Assembly: GCA_963840425.1 (NCBI GenBank)
Contig: CAWIYZ010000033.1
Location: 124,001-188,000, forward strand
Reading direction: 5' to 3'
DNA from: CADEFX01 sp963840425
GTDB taxonomy: Bacteria; Pseudomonadota; Alphaproteobacteria; Rhizobiales; Hyphomicrobiaceae
DNA: 64,000 nucleotides
Positions within the stretch are counted from its first letter, which is position 1. Each line of letters begins with the position of its first letter. This document shows positions 20,051-29,168 of the stretch, piece by piece. Both the position numbers and the translations under genes were made by a program. Below the pieces are notes generated by a model, which ran no database searches, had not been told where the DNA came from, and saw only the letters and a list, made by a program, of their open reading frames with translations.

Positions 20051-21319
20051 ATGAGTAATGACAACACGCGGCAAGCGGTCGTGGTCGGGGCCGGCATCGT
20101 CGGCATCTGCTGCGCCATCGAGCTGAAACGCCGCGGCTTTGCGGTCACTGTCATCGACCGCCTCGATCCCGGCGAGGCCTGCTCCTACGGCAACGCCGGC
20201 ATTCTCGCCGCCCAGGCCGTCGTACCCATAGCGATGCCAGGGTTGATCGCGCAGGTGCCACGTATGCTGCTCGATCCGGATAGCCCGCTCGTCATTCGAC
20301 TGCGTGCACTGCCGTACACCCTGCCGTGGCTCTGGCATTTCTATCGTGCGGCGCGGCCCGAGAAAGTGCGCAAGTCCGCCGACGCCATGAAGGCCCTGTA
20401 CGGCAACACGGTCGAGTTGCACGAGCAGCTCGCGCGCGAAGCCGGCGTGCCCGAGCTCGTTCTCAATGCCCACTATCTTTACGTGGCCCGCGACCCGGCC
20501 AAGGCCAACACGGAAAAGGACTTCGCCTGGCAACTGCGACGCCAGCACGGCGGCGAGATCGAGGTGTTCGACGGACCGGCGTTGCGCGAGATCGAGCCTG
20601 AGCTGTCGTCAATCTACACGCGCGGCGTGCGTCTCGGCCCGATGGCCCGCACCACCAATCCGTTCCGCCTGACGCGCGCCTATGCCGAGCTGTTGCGACG
20701 GCAGGGCGGCGTCATCCTCCGCGGCGAGGTGACAGCGCTTCGCCCGACCGATGGCGGCGTCCAGATCGAGACGACTGGCGGCCCGCACCATGGCGCAATC
20801 GCCATCGTCGCCGCCGGCGCATGGTCGCTCAGCCTGCTGGAGCCGCTTGGTCTCAAGCTGCCGTTGATCGCCGAACGCGGCTATCACATGACCTTCGCCG
20901 ACCCCGGCATCACGCTCAGGCACGCGGTGAGCGAGCTGGAACGGCACTTCTCGGTCTCCAACATGGAAATGGGCCTGCGGCTCGCCGGCACCGAGGAGTT
21001 GAGCCTTGCCGACGATCCCCCGCGCTGGCGCCGGGCGGCCGTGCTGGCGCGGCTGGCGCAGGAGATGTTTCCCAACCTCAATGTCGCCAAGGGGACGCCC
21101 TGGTCGGGACCGCGCCCCGGCATCCCCGACGGGCTGCCGGCCATCGGCCCACTGCCAGGCCATCCGAACATCCTCGTGGCCTGCGGCCATGGGCATCTTG
21201 GCCTCACTGGAGCTCCCAACACGGGCCGCATCGTGGCCGGTCTCGCTGCGGGCGAGCGCATGAACCTCGATCTTGCGCCGTTTGCTGCCGATCGCTACGC
21301 GCGCCCATCTGTGCAGTGA
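20051..21319 (+). CDS. D-amino-acid dehydrogenase/FAD-dependent amino acid oxidase
   Basis: Membrane-associated or soluble flavoprotein that oxidises D-amino acids and passes electrons to the quinone pool, related to DadA. The 422-residue product has the N-terminal FAD motif AVVVGAGIVGICCAIELKRRG, the family segment DPGEACSYGNAGILA, a second FAD-contact region at GAIAIVAAGAWS, and the C-terminal ACGHGHLGLTGAPNTGRIVA. All are in one frame. The short distance to the EamA gene, on the same strand, suggests linked expression. The substrate is not identifiable; hydroxyproline or other N-substituted amino acid oxidation is also seen in this family. Confidence 0.88.
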   Translation: MSNDNTRQAVVVGAGIVGICCAIELKRRGFAVTVIDRLDPGEACSYGNAGILAAQAVVPIAMPGLIAQVPRMLLDPDSPLVIRLRALPYTLPWLWHFYRAARPEKVRKSADAMKALYGNTVELHEQLAREAGVPELVLNAHYLYVARDPAKANTEKDFAWQLRRQHGGEIEVFDGPALREIEPELSSIYTRGVRLGPMARTTNPFRLTRAYAELLRRQGGVILRGEVTALRPTDGGVQIETTGGPHHGAIAIVAAGAWSLSLLEPLGLKLPLIAERGYHMTFADPGITLRHAVSELERHFSVSNMEMGLRLAGTEELSLADDPPRWRRAAVLARLAQEMFPNLNVAKGTPWSGPRPGIPDGLPAIGPLPGHPNILVACGHGHLGLTGAPNTGRIVAGLAAGERMNLDLAPFAADRYARPSVQ

Positions 21320-21495
21320 GCGATGCGCAAATCGCCGCGGGACGAGCGCGCTAGCACTCATGCCTTGACAGTGCCAAAGTCTGTGCCTAACTGCCCGTTC
21401 CAAACAAACAGCCCAGGGTTGCCGTACGCGGCGAACGCGATGTTCGAGCCGATCTCTGGAGCGCGCGGCAACAACCCGCTGGGAGGAGTGATGCG

Positions 21496-22458
21496 ATGAC
21501 GATCCTCGTCGAGGCGGACAGGCTCAGCAAATCGTTCGGCTTGATACGAGCCGTGGACGAGATTTCTCTGCAGGTGACCAAGGGCGAGGTGCTGGGCTTC
21601 CTCGGCCCGAACGGCGCCGGCAAATCGACCACCATGAAGCTGCTGACCGGCTTTCTCGAGCCCGACTCCGGCAGCGCCCGCGTGTGCTCGTTCAACGTCG
21701 TCGAGCAGCCGAAAGCAGCCAAGGGATGTCTCGGCTACCTGCCGGAGGGCGCACCGGCTTATGGCGACATGACGTCGCGCAGCTTCCTCGACTTCATCGC
21801 CGAGATCCGCGGCTTCGAAGGTGCCGCCAAGGCCAAGCGCATCGCCACGGCGGTCGAGCGCACCGGCCTGGAAGGCGTGCTCGGCCAGCGTATCGAGACG
21901 CTCTCCAAGGGCTACAAGCGTCGTGTCGGACTGGCGCAAGCCATCCTGCATGATCCGGCCGTGCTCATTATGGATGAGCCGACCGATGGCCTTGATCCGA
22001 ACCAGAAGCACCACGTGCGCCAGCTCATCGGCGAGATGGCGCAGGACAAGGCCATCATCGTTTCCACCCACATTCTCGAAGAGGTAGAGGCCGTCTGTAC
22101 CCGCGCGGTTGTCATCGACCGGGGCCGCATCGTCGCCAACGGCACCGCCGAGGACCTGCAGCGGCGCATGCCTTATCACAACGCCGTCGCCATTCGCATC
22201 GACGCCGGTCGGGCAGACGCCGTGGCGAACGCTCTCTCCTCCCTCGGAGCGGTTGCCAAGGTGGAGCGGCTGCCGGCCGCCAACGGTCACATCCAGCTCC
22301 GCGCCCTGCCCAAGAACGGCCAGGCCATTGCCGCTGACGTGGCGGCGCTGCTGCGCGACAAGTCCATCACCGTGGAAGAAATGTTCGTGGAGCGCGGGAA
22401 GCTCGACGACGTGTTCCGCCAGATCACCACATCCGATGTCGGGGCCGGCCATGCGTAA
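21496..22458 (+). CDS. ABC transporter ATP-binding protein (Gld/Nod-type)
   Basis: Cytoplasmic ATPase of an ABC-2 type export system, 320 residues. Walker A GPNGAGKSTTMKLL, the signature LSKGYKRRVGLAQAIL, Walker B VLIMDEPTDGLDP and the switch His in STHILEE are all present. A C-terminal extension from about residue 225 is typical of the GldA group. A strong GGGAGG site lies 10 bases before ATG 21496. The stop overlaps the start of the permease gene by 8 bases, so translation is probably coupled. This is the first gene of a four-gene operon with a permease, a GldG-like protein and a DUF4340 protein. Confidence 0.92.
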   Translation: MTILVEADRLSKSFGLIRAVDEISLQVTKGEVLGFLGPNGAGKSTTMKLLTGFLEPDSGSARVCSFNVVEQPKAAKGCLGYLPEGAPAYGDMTSRSFLDFIAEIRGFEGAAKAKRIATAVERTGLEGVLGQRIETLSKGYKRRVGLAQAILHDPAVLIMDEPTDGLDPNQKHHVRQLIGEMAQDKAIIVSTHILEEVEAVCTRAVVIDRGRIVANGTAEDLQRRMPYHNAVAIRIDAGRADAVANALSSLGAVAKVERLPAANGHIQLRALPKNGQAIAADVAALLRDKSITVEEMFVERGKLDDVFRQITTSDVGAGHA

Positions 22459-23185
22459 TATCTGGATCATCGCCAAACGCGAGCTCGGCGCCTACTTCGG
22501 CACGCCGCTGGCTTACGTCTTCGTCGTCATCTTCGTGGCGCTGACCGGCGCTTTCGCCTTCTACGTCGGTAACTTCTTCGAACGCGGCCAGGCTGACCTG
22601 CAGCCCTTCTTCCTCTACCACGTCTGGCTCTATTTGCTGCTGGTGCCAGCTGTCGCCATGCGGCTGTGGGCAGAGGAGCGCAAGGCCGGCACCATCGAGT
22701 TACTGATGACGCTGCCGATCACGACCACGGAAGCCATTCTCGGCAAGTTCCTTGCGGCGTGGATCTTCATCGGGGTGGCGCTCGCCCTCACGTTCCCGAT
22801 GTGGATCACCGTCAACATCCTCGGCAACCCGGACAACGGCGTCATTTTCGCCGGCTACGTCGGCAGCTTCCTGATGGCCGGCGCCTTCCTCGCCATCGGC
22901 TCCTGCATCTCAGCGCTCACCAAGAACCAGGTGATCGCCTTCATCGTCGCCGCCACCATCTGCTTCCTGTTCGTCATGAGCGGCGCCGAGCTGGTGCTGA
23001 ACTTCTTCCGCCCGTGGGCGCCGAGCTTCCTGGTCCAGGCCATCATCTCGATGAGCTTCCTCAATCACTACGACCAAATCGCCAAGGGCGTGTTCGCCCT
23101 GCCGAGCCTCATCTTCTACGCGTCGGTGATCGCCTTCTTCCTGTTCGCCAACGTCATCGTCGTCGAGCAGCGCAAAGCCGCCTGA
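22451..23185 (+). CDS. ABC-2 family transporter permease (GldF-like)
   Basis: Integral inner-membrane partner of the upstream ATPase, 244 residues with six predicted helices. The family motif KRELGAYFGTPLAYVFVVIFV is at the N-terminus, followed by the ABC-2 signature region WAEERKAGTIELLMTLPIT and helices about 145-235. It starts inside the last codons of the ATPase gene. In Bacteroidetes, GldF works with GldA and GldG in gliding motility; in proteobacteria the homologous set has no defined substrate, so gliding should not be inferred. Confidence 0.9.
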   Translation: MRNIWIIAKRELGAYFGTPLAYVFVVIFVALTGAFAFYVGNFFERGQADLQPFFLYHVWLYLLLVPAVAMRLWAEERKAGTIELLMTLPITTTEAILGKFLAAWIFIGVALALTFPMWITVNILGNPDNGVIFAGYVGSFLMAGAFLAIGSCISALTKNQVIAFIVAATICFLFVMSGAELVLNFFRPWAPSFLVQAIISMSFLNHYDQIAKGVFALPSLIFYASVIAFFLFANVIVVEQRKAA

Positions 23186-23197
23186 AGGAAAAAGCAC

Positions 23198-25264
23198 ATG
23201 GCTTCTCCGGCAACTCCCGACTGGCGCGCCAAGGCCGCGAAGGTCGGACACGGCATTTCCGGTTGGACGCTCATCGCACCGGGCGAACTGGTGCGCGCCG
23301 CCGCCCGGCTCGACCGCTCGACGCTGGCGTGGGGCGCCATCGGCTTGGCCGCCGTGCTGCTGCTGGCGGTCAACCTGCTGTCGGCGTTGCTGTTCAAGAA
23401 CGTCAAGGCGGACCTGACCGCGGACCACCTCTACACCATCTCGGACGGCACCAGGAAAGTGCTCGCCAAGATGGAGGAGCCAGTCAATCTGCGCGTCTAC
23501 TACACGCGAAAGCTCGGCGAAGTGGCGCCCCTTTATGGCAAGTATTTCGAGCGCGTGAAGGCGCTGCTGGAGCAGTACCGCGACTTGTCAAACGGCAAGC
23601 TTCAACTCGCGTTTCTGGAGCCGGAGGCCTTCTCCGATGTAGAGGACCGCGCAGTCGCCAGCGGGCTCAGAGGCGTGCGGCTCAACCAGGACGGCGAGAC
23701 CGGCTACTTCGGCATGGTTGCGTCCAACACCACCGACAACGATGCCTCTGTCGAGTTCTTCTCGCCAGATCGCGAGCGCTTTCTCGAGTACGACTTGACC
23801 AAGCTCATCAACGGTCTAGCCAATCCTAAGAAACGCGTGGTCGGGCTCATCGCTGGTATCCCTATCGACGGCGGCATGAACCCCATGCAGCCGATGCGCC
23901 AGCCGGCCCAGCCCTGGATGGTGATGGAGCAGATCCGCGAGTTTTTCGAGGTGCGCACCCTGCAGCCGGACATCAAGTCCGTGCCGGCGGATATCGACGT
24001 GCTGATGCTGGTGCAGCCCGAGCTGACGGCAGACGCCGCCTACGCCATCGACCAGTTCGCGCTCGGCGGTGGCCGTATCCTCGCCTTCGTCGATCCCGTA
24101 ACCGAAACCAGTCCGGCCCAAGGCGGCATGATGGGCATGCCGATGCCGGGAGCTGGGCCCAATGCCGAGCTGCTCAAGTTAATGAAAGCCTGGGGCGTCA
24201 GCCTCGATCCGGCCAAGGCCGCCGGCGATCCGGCGCTGGCGCGTCGCGTGCAGTTCGGCGGCGGCCGGCGCCCCGTTGTTACCGACTATCTCGGCTGGCT
24301 GCAGATCGACAAGAACCAGATCAACGAGAAGGACGTGCTGGCCGCCAGCATCGAGCGGCTGCACCTAGCGAGCACCGGCGTCCTGACCAAGGCCGAAGGC
24401 GCCACAACAGATGTCACACCCATCATCGAGACCACGGCGAAGGGCGGCGAGCTGGATGCGGAGAAGTTACGCTTCCAGCCCGATCCATTAGCCCTGCTGC
24501 GCGACTTCAAATCCGCCGGCAAGCCGCTGATGCTGGCGGCGCGCATCGGCGGCGAGGCCAAGAGCGCATTTCCCGACGGCAGGCCCAAGCCTCCCGAGGC
24601 TAAGCCCGAGGACGCCAAGGACAAACCGGCGGAGGCATCGAAGGCCGAGACGAAGGATACGAAAGACGCCAAGGCGGCCGAGCCCGACAAGCCGTCTATC
24701 GCCGGCGGCAAGATCAACATTGTCGTCGTTGCCGACAGCGACATGCTGAACGACCAGTTCTGGGTCGAGGTGCGTGATTTCCTCGGCCAGCAGGTAGCCG
24801 TGCCGCAGGCGCACAACGCGGCATTCGTTCTCAATGCGCTGGAGAACCTGTCCGGCGGCGAGGCACTGGCCGGCCTCAGAGGCCGCGGTATCAACGACCG
24901 GCCCTTCGAGATGGTCAGCGAGATCCGCCGCGACGCGGAGCGCCGCTTCCGCGAGAAGGAGCAGACGCTGGTCGCCCAGCTCAAAGAACTGCAGGACAAG
25001 GTCGCCAAGATGGAGACCAAGGGTGGGGAGGGCGGCAATCTGATCCTGTCCGACGCCGACAAGCAGACCATCGAGACGGCGCGCGGGGAGATGATCGGCG
25101 TCCGGCGCGAGCTGCGCGACGTCAAGCTGGCGTTGCGCCAGGACATCGACCGGCTGGGCGGCTGGCTCAAGTTCTTCAACGTGGCCGCCATCCCGCTGGC
25201 CATCGGTTTCGGCGGCCTGGCCGTCGGCATCGCCCAGCGCCGCCGCAACCGTCCGTCCGACTAA
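23198..25264 (+). CDS. GldG-like ABC-associated auxiliary protein
   Basis: A 688-residue membrane-anchored protein. A helix at about residues 45-68 follows a soluble N-terminus. A large periplasmic region follows with GldG-type segments (LYTISDGTRKVLAKMEEPVNLRVYYTRKLG, quoted here only in part as the Tyr-rich core YYTRKLG). Next come a Lys/Glu/Ala/Asp-rich low-complexity linker at about residues 455-500 (roughly 24570-24700), a coiled-coil-prone stretch near 575-640, and a final helix at about 655-675. The architecture fits the GldG/ABC-type uncharacterised transport family (DUF7088/DUF4350 region). It follows the permease gene by 12 bases. Its role may be to gate or anchor the exporter; the substrate is unknown. 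Confidence 0.82.
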   Translation: MASPATPDWRAKAAKVGHGISGWTLIAPGELVRAAARLDRSTLAWGAIGLAAVLLLAVNLLSALLFKNVKADLTADHLYTISDGTRKVLAKMEEPVNLRVYYTRKLGEVAPLYGKYFERVKALLEQYRDLSNGKLQLAFLEPEAFSDVEDRAVASGLRGVRLNQDGETGYFGMVASNTTDNDASVEFFSPDRERFLEYDLTKLINGLANPKKRVVGLIAGIPIDGGMNPMQPMRQPAQPWMVMEQIREFFEVRTLQPDIKSVPADIDVLMLVQPELTADAAYAIDQFALGGGRILAFVDPVTETSPAQGGMMGMPMPGAGPNAELLKLMKAWGVSLDPAKAAGDPALARRVQFGGGRRPVVTDYLGWLQIDKNQINEKDVLAASIERLHLASTGVLTKAEGATTDVTPIIETTAKGGELDAEKLRFQPDPLALLRDFKSAGKPLMLAARIGGEAKSAFPDGRPKPPEAKPEDAKDKPAEASKAETKDTKDAKAAEPDKPSIAGGKINIVVVADSDMLNDQFWVEVRDFLGQQVAVPQAHNAAFVLNALENLSGGEALAGLRGRGINDRPFEMVSEIRRDAERRFREKEQTLVAQLKELQDKVAKMETKGGEGGNLILSDADKQTIETARGEMIGVRRELRDVKLALRQDIDRLGGWLKFFNVAAIPLAIGFGGLAVGIAQRRRNRPSD

Positions 25265-25282
25265 AGATACCGGGAGCCGAAC

Positions 25283-26302
25283 GTGATCCAACCGAAACAG
25301 TTCACGGCACTGGCTGGTGTCACCCTTGTCGCAGTCCTGCTCGCTGCGGTGCTGTACGCGTCCGCCAATCGCTTCTCGCCGGGCCGCATCGAAGGCCAGC
25401 CGCTCGTCCCCGAGTTGCAACGCGCGGTGAACACCGTTGGCGCCATCGAAGTCGCTCAGGGCGACAAGAAGCTGACCGTCGAACGCGCAGGCGAGCAATG
25501 GAAGATCAAGGAGCGCGCCGGCTACCCTGCCAACGCGGAGAAGGCGCGCACGCTAGTGCTGCAACTCGCCAACGCGCAGCTCATCGATCCGAAGACGGCG
25601 AACAAGGATCGCTACAGCCTGCTCGAGCTGGAAGATCCCACGGGCAAGGACGCCAAGTCGCGCCAGGTCCGCATCCTCGACGACAAGGGCAAGCCGCTCG
25701 CCGACGTGATCCTCGGCAAGAGCCGCAATGACGCGTTCGGCTCCGGCCGCGGCGGCTTCTACGTACGGCGGACCGGCGACGCCCAGACCTGGCTCGCCAG
25801 CGGCGAACCGAAAGCCGCCGCCGAGGTGCGCGACTGGGTGCAGACCGGTGTCTTCAACACCGACGCGAGCAAAATCTCACGTCTCGCCATCGAGCATCCC
25901 GGCGAAGCACCGCTCGTGATCGAGAAAGGTACCGACGAGAAAGAGAAGTTCAAGCTGGCGCAGGTCCCCGATGGCAAGAAGCTCAAACAGGGTGTGGTGG
26001 ATCCGATCCCGCAGGCGTTCTCGTCCATCGATCTGGAGGACGTGCGCAAGCTCGATGCGACACCAACGGGCGACAAGGTGAGCGTGCTGACGCTGGAGTC
26101 CGAGGGCGGCCCCAAGGTCACCTTCCGCCTGCGCAAGGAGGACGGCGGCGCGTGGCTGTCGCTGACCGCTACCGGCGAAGGCGATGCCAAGAAAGCCGCC
26201 GACGACATCAACGCCAAGGCAACCGGCTGGGAGTTCAAGATCCCGACCTGGAAGGCCGACGCCATCGGCAAACGCGCCGCCGACCTGTTCGAGACGAGCT
26301 GA
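25283..26302 (+). CDS. DUF4340 domain-containing protein
   Basis: A 339-residue protein with one N-terminal membrane helix (about 8-28) and a large extracytoplasmic domain matching the DUF4340 pattern: VERAGEQWKIKERAGYPAN, then ANAQLIDPKTANKDRYSLLELEDP, then a repeated beta-rich unit. The start is a GTG with GGGAG upstream, 18 bases after the GldG-like gene. This is the usual fourth member of proteobacterial Gld-like ABC operons. Its role is not established; an accessory or substrate-contact function at the periplasmic face is inferred from its linkage and topology. Confidence 0.8.
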   Translation: MIQPKQFTALAGVTLVAVLLAAVLYASANRFSPGRIEGQPLVPELQRAVNTVGAIEVAQGDKKLTVERAGEQWKIKERAGYPANAEKARTLVLQLANAQLIDPKTANKDRYSLLELEDPTGKDAKSRQVRILDDKGKPLADVILGKSRNDAFGSGRGGFYVRRTGDAQTWLASGEPKAAAEVRDWVQTGVFNTDASKISRLAIEHPGEAPLVIEKGTDEKEKFKLAQVPDGKKLKQGVVDPIPQAFSSIDLEDVRKLDATPTGDKVSVLTLESEGGPKVTFRLRKEDGGAWLSLTATGEGDAKKAADDINAKATGWEFKIPTWKADAIGKRAADLFETS

Positions 26303-26327
26303 AGCCGCTCCGGCATGGCGACACATC

Positions 26328-27024
26328 ATGCCTCGACATATCGGCATCGTTGCCTACTCGGCTGAAGGCGCGGCGCTGTGCTACCGAACCATCTGCCTGG
26401 AAGGCGCGGAATTCCTCGGGCCTCATGCGCATCCCGAGGTCTCGATGCACACATCTTCGCTCGCCGCCTATGTGAAATGCCTGGATCGCAATGACTGGCA
26501 GGGCATCGGCGAGCTGATGCTCGCCTCGGCGCACAAGCTCGCGAAGATCGGCGCCGAATTCCTGATCTGCCCCGACAATACGATCCACCAAGCACTCGCC
26601 ACCGTCGAGCCGCGCTCTCCGCTGCCTTGGCTGCACATTGCGGAGGTCGTCGCTGCCGAGGCCGTCACGCGCGGGTATCGCCGCCTCGGCCTGACTGGAA
26701 CGCGCTGGCTCGTTGACAGCGATGTCTATCCAACGCGGCTTGACGCCCGCAACCTCTCCTACGTGCGGCCAACTCTCCAAGAACGCGACGTGATCAATCG
26801 CATCATCATGGATGAGCTTGTTCGCGGCACGTTCAGGCCAGAGGCGGTCGCCTATTTTCGGAGCGTCATCACCCGGATGAAGGAGGAAGGCTGCGACGCC
26901 GTCATCTTGGGGTGCACAGAGATCCCGCTTATTGTGAACGACCGCAACTCTCCGTTACCGACGCTCGAACTCCACGCGACTTTTGGCTCGCGCGGCGCTG
27001 CACCGGGCCATGCAGAATGGCTGA
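26328..27024 (+). pseudogene. Aspartate/glutamate racemase family protein, frameshifted at the C-terminus as read
   Basis: Racemase-fold enzyme that acts on amino acids through two cysteines. The repaired length is about 231 residues. The first catalytic-region Cys lies in LICPDNTIHQAL, and the second in AVILGCTEIPLIV. Both are in the uninterrupted part. Near the end, one surplus A at 26968-26969 throws the frame into antisense of the next gene. Deleting it gives SPLPTLDSTRLLARAALHRA and a stop at 27024, the normal family ending. The partner gene on the other strand ends 21 bases later. Substrate unknown; aspartate racemase or a hydantoin-related function are possible. Confidence 0.82.
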
Positions 27025-27045
27025 TCTTCGCGCCCGCGCGCGAAA

Positions 27046-28251
27046 CTACTTCTCCTCGCCGCCGTCGCGGCCACCGACGAGCCGCACCTTGTAATCCTCC
27101 GGCACCGCCTTGCCGGCATCCGTGTAGGCCTTCTCGATCGCCTTGACGTTGGGCGCGAAGATGGTCTTGCGGTTGGCGCGGGCCCAGTCGCGCGAGGCGA
27201 TCACGGTGTCGAGCGACCCCTGGAAGCGCGGCATGACCCAGCGCGCGAACAGCTCGTAGCTGTGCATGGTGTGCTCGCGATTGGCCCACTCATGGGCGCG
27301 GAACATAACGCCGCCGATGCCGCCCTTGCTCAGCTCGATCAACCGCTCGATGCCCTTAGCCACCGTATCGGGCGAGCCGACCAGGGTGGAGCCCATCTTG
27401 ACACCCTCGCGCAGCGGATCGTCGGCACGTCCGGGCGGACGCCCCAGGGTCTCCTCGAAATAGCTCACGGTCTCGATACGCTCGCCGGCGTGCACCTGCC
27501 GCAGAGCTTCCTCGTCATCCTCCGCCACGTGCATGTTGATGACGAGGCGCCAATCGCGACGGTCCATGGCGCGCCCGTGCTTGGCCGCCTCCTCCTCGGC
27601 GATGGTCCATTGCTTGGCCAGCGCCTCCGGACCGCCGGGAATGCCGGCGCCCAGCGACAGGATGCCGAGACCATACTTGCCCGCGGCAATCATGCCGGCC
27701 GGCGTTTGCGTGCTCGCCACCGCAATGGTGAAATGCGGGTCGGTATATGGCGCCAGGTGCAACCGCGCCTCACGCATCTCGAACCAGTCGGTCTTCATCG
27801 ACACCGGCTCCTCGCATTTGAGAAGCCGCGTGATGGCATCGAGAGATTCATCCATGCGTCGGCGCTGCGTCGAGGCCTCGATTGCCAGCATGTAGGCATC
27901 CGACACCAGCGCGCCCGGCCCACAGCCGAGCATTGCCCGCCCGCGCGTCATATGATCGAGCTGCACGAAGCGGTTCGCCACCAGCAACGGGTGATGGTAG
28001 GGTAGGCTCGTGACACCAGAGCCCAGCCTGATGTTCTTGGTGCGCTCGGCGGCGGCCGCAATCACCAGCTCCGGCGAGGCGATCAGCTCCCAGCCGGCCG
28101 AATGGTGCTCACCAATCCAGGCCTCGTCGTAGCCCAGGTGGTCGAGCCACTCGATCAGCTCCATGTCGCGCGCGATGGCGAGCGTCGGGTTATCGCCCGC
28201 ACGATGGAAGGGTGCGAGAAAGATACCGAAGATCAAGCCTTTATGCGCCAT
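27046..28251 (-). CDS. LLM-class flavin-dependent monooxygenase
   Basis: FMN-dependent luciferase-like enzyme of the limonene/alkanesulfonate monooxygenase family, 401 residues, TIM-barrel. Typical elements are HKGLIFGIFLAPFHRAGDNPTLA at the N-terminus (only part is diagnostic), LDHLGYDEAWIGEHHSAGWE, SGVTSLPYHHPLLVANR and LGCGPGALVSDAYM. The C-terminal half includes LVGSPDTVAKGIERL. The frame is intact. It is transcribed convergently with the racemase gene and divergently from nothing close upstream. A flavin reductase gene, which these two-component enzymes need, is not adjacent. Confidence 0.9.
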   Translation of the reverse strand: MAHKGLIFGIFLAPFHRAGDNPTLAIARDMELIEWLDHLGYDEAWIGEHHSAGWELIASPELVIAAAAERTKNIRLGSGVTSLPYHHPLLVANRFVQLDHMTRGRAMLGCGPGALVSDAYMLAIEASTQRRRMDESLDAITRLLKCEEPVSMKTDWFEMREARLHLAPYTDPHFTIAVASTQTPAGMIAAGKYGLGILSLGAGIPGGPEALAKQWTIAEEEAAKHGRAMDRRDWRLVINMHVAEDDEEALRQVHAGERIETVSYFEETLGRPPGRADDPLREGVKMGSTLVGSPDTVAKGIERLIELSKGGIGGVMFRAHEWANREHTMHSYELFARWVMPRFQGSLDTVIASRDWARANRKTIFAPNVKAIEKAYTDAGKAVPEDYKVRLVGGRDGGEEK

Positions 28252-28402
28252 GCGCGCTTCTCCCTCATGCGCCGGCGCAAGCCTGGCCAGATGACGATCG
28301 AGTGAGCGACGTTAGCGTGCAGCAAGGATGAGCGCTAGCCGGTGGTGACACAGACCCGAACCAGCCGTTGCCGCATGGTCCGTTCTGACCATGACGGCCG
28401 CC

Positions 28403-28987
28403 TCATTGAAGCACCGGTATGACAGAAAGCACCAGAAGGCCGGCCATCAACCAGTTGAACGCCGTGCGGGCGCGCGGCTTGGCGATGCGGCAGCCTATGG
28501 CCGTGCCGAAGCTTGCCCAGATCACGCACGACATCAAACAGAACGCCGCGAGCACAGCGGCGATCGCCGAGATTTCCCAAACGGCGTGGCCACTCGTCGT
28601 GGTGTAGGCCGCGAGCGCGCCAAACACCGACACCCAGGCCTTGGGGTTCATCCACGTGAACAGCGCTGCTTCGGTCAATCCGATGGGCCTGGCCCGGCTG
28701 CCGGCAGCACCGACGGCCTCAGCCGTTGCAATGCGCCAGGCGAGATAGAAAAAATAGATCGCGCCGGCATACTTCAGCATGGCATGCACGCGAGGCTCCG
28801 TCTGCACCAGCCCGCCGAGGCCGAGGCCCGCAGCCACGGCCATGGAGCCGAAGCCGAGCGTGATTCCGAGCATCTGTGGGATAGTGCGGCGGAAGCCGAA
28901 GTTCGCACCAGACGCCGTCACCAGGACAACGTTGGGCCCTGGGGTCAGCGTCATGACGGCCGAGAACAGGATCAGAGGTGCCCACAT
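28403..28987 (-). CDS. LysE/RhtB-family amino acid exporter
   Basis: Inner-membrane exporter of amino acids, 194 residues with about six helices. The family signature VMTLTPGPNVVLVTASGAN lies at residues about 8-28, and ALFTWMNPKAWVSVFGALAAY at about 115-135. ATG 28987 is chosen because hydrophobicity and similarity begin at MWAPLILF. An ATG at 29002 is equally possible, and the frame continues to 29221 without similarity. The gene stands alone. The substrate (lysine, homoserine, threonine, cysteine) is not predictable. Confidence 0.85.
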   Translation of the reverse strand: MWAPLILFSAVMTLTPGPNVVLVTASGANFGFRRTIPQMLGITLGFGSMAVAAGLGLGGLVQTEPRVHAMLKYAGAIYFFYLAWRIATAEAVGAAGSRARPIGLTEAALFTWMNPKAWVSVFGALAAYTTTSGHAVWEISAIAAVLAAFCLMSCVIWASFGTAIGCRIAKPRARTAFNWLMAGLLVLSVIPVLQ

Positions 28988-29168
28988 GATGCCATCGCCC
29001 ATCCTGAAGCGCTCTCGCAACGCCTGCGCACAAGGCTCGGCAGGATGCCGCCCGCGGCCGGCGCCGCAACTACCTGAGAGGTACTTCTGGAGGCGCGAGA
29101 ACGGCGTCCCACGCGCGTGAGGTGTGTTCGTCCGAACGAAGTTTGCAGCCTCGGCTATCTGGGCTGCG

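Noticed and set aside
21358..22476. Minus-strand frame opposite the ABC ATPase
   Set aside because: Overlaps a clear ATPase with all motifs; Gly/Asp/His-rich antisense product.
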